From: Pirellulaceae bacterium
GTDB lineage: Bacteria; Planctomycetota; Planctomycetia; Pirellulales; Pirellulaceae
Assembly: GCA_020846515.1 (NCBI GenBank)
Contig: JADLDX010000707.1
Location: forward strand, 1 to 5,591
Reading direction: 5' to 3'
Length of the DNA: 5,591 bases
Shown: positions 5,474-5,591 of the stretch, piece after piece
Layout: each line of letters begins with the position of its first letter
Position numbering within the stretch: position 1 is the first letter of the stretch
Translations under genes and position numbers: made by a program
Notes under the pieces: generated by a model
Seen by the model: only the letters and a program-made list of their open reading frames with translations
Told to the model about the DNA's origin: nothing
Databases searched by the model: none

Positions 5474-5591
5474 ATGGCCACGATAAGCCAGCCCGTCTCT
5501 GGGCATGTTAGCGATGCGCACGGGGGTGGCTCGCCGCTCCTGGAGTCTTTTAGTTACAACGATGCAATCGTGCGCAAGTTCGCCGTTGCGA
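5474..5591 (+). CDS. ccoN: cbb3-type cytochrome c oxidase subunit I, N-terminus only (cut by right edge)
   Basis: The first 39 codons run to the edge without a stop. After a short polar, glycine-rich leader (MATISQPVSGHVSDAHGGG) comes ESFSYNDAIVRKFAVA, which matches the characteristic start of CcoN, where an FSYD(N)xIVRxF segment leads into the first transmembrane helix. CcoN is the haem-copper catalytic subunit of the high-affinity cbb3 oxidase, an inner-membrane, proton-pumping terminal oxidase used at low oxygen. The haem ligands and copper site lie beyond the window, so the call rests on about 16 diagnostic residues, the good ribosome binding site and the long promoter-like region upstream. 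In planctomycetes ccoN may be fused to ccoO; this cannot be seen here. A related haem-copper oxidase subunit I is the main alternative. Confidence 0.75.
   Translation, partial: MATISQPVSGHVSDAHGGGSPLLESFSYNDAIVRKFAVA

Noticed and set aside
5329..5511. Small plus-strand open frame from TTG overlapping the start of ccoN in another frame
   Set aside because: It has no Shine-Dalgarno site, no recognisable domain, and overlaps the well-supported ATG and ribosome binding site of ccoN.

Overview
The window looks like chromosomal DNA of a planctomycete, probably of the Pirellulales/Rhodopirellula type. This rests on recalled similarity, not on a search. The signs are the sequence of the argininosuccinate synthase, a secreted thioredoxin-trypsin fusion protein, loosely packed genes in alternating orientation, two starts with clear Shine-Dalgarno sites beside others with none, and GC-rich intergenic palindromes. 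There are no RNA genes, CRISPR arrays, transposases or phage genes.

Layout. Positions 1-933 (minus strand) hold the first 311 codons of argG, cut by the left edge. A divergent spacer of roughly 150-200 bp follows, with a perfect 8-bp inverted repeat and candidate promoter elements. Positions 1087-1959 (plus) hold larB, for nickel-pincer cofactor synthesis; its stop codon lies in the loop of a perfect 7-bp hairpin. A 147-bp spacer with a 15-bp tandem repeat leads to 2107-2982 (plus), a stand-alone NAD(P)H-hydrate dehydratase (nnrD). A ten-unit heptanucleotide array fills the gap to the convergent gene at 3050-4657 (minus), a predicted exported protein with a thioredoxin-like domain, a long low-complexity linker and a trypsin-like protease domain. 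Positions 4670-5473 hold no convincing gene but several dyads, including a long imperfect palindrome. At 5474-5591 (plus) the first 39 codons of a cbb3-type cytochrome oxidase subunit I (ccoN) run off the right edge, with a good ribosome binding site.

How the genes relate. ArgG (arginine synthesis), LarB and NnrD (both acting on nicotinamide or nicotinate nucleotides), the exported fusion protein and CcoN (high-affinity oxygen respiration) do not form one pathway. LarB and NnrD are the only pair with linked chemistry and the same orientation. I see no convincing previously undescribed system. The most unusual items are the fusion protein, the heptanucleotide array that places stop codons in all six frames between two convergent genes, the related repeats on both sides of nnrD, and the dyad-rich DNA upstream of ccoN.
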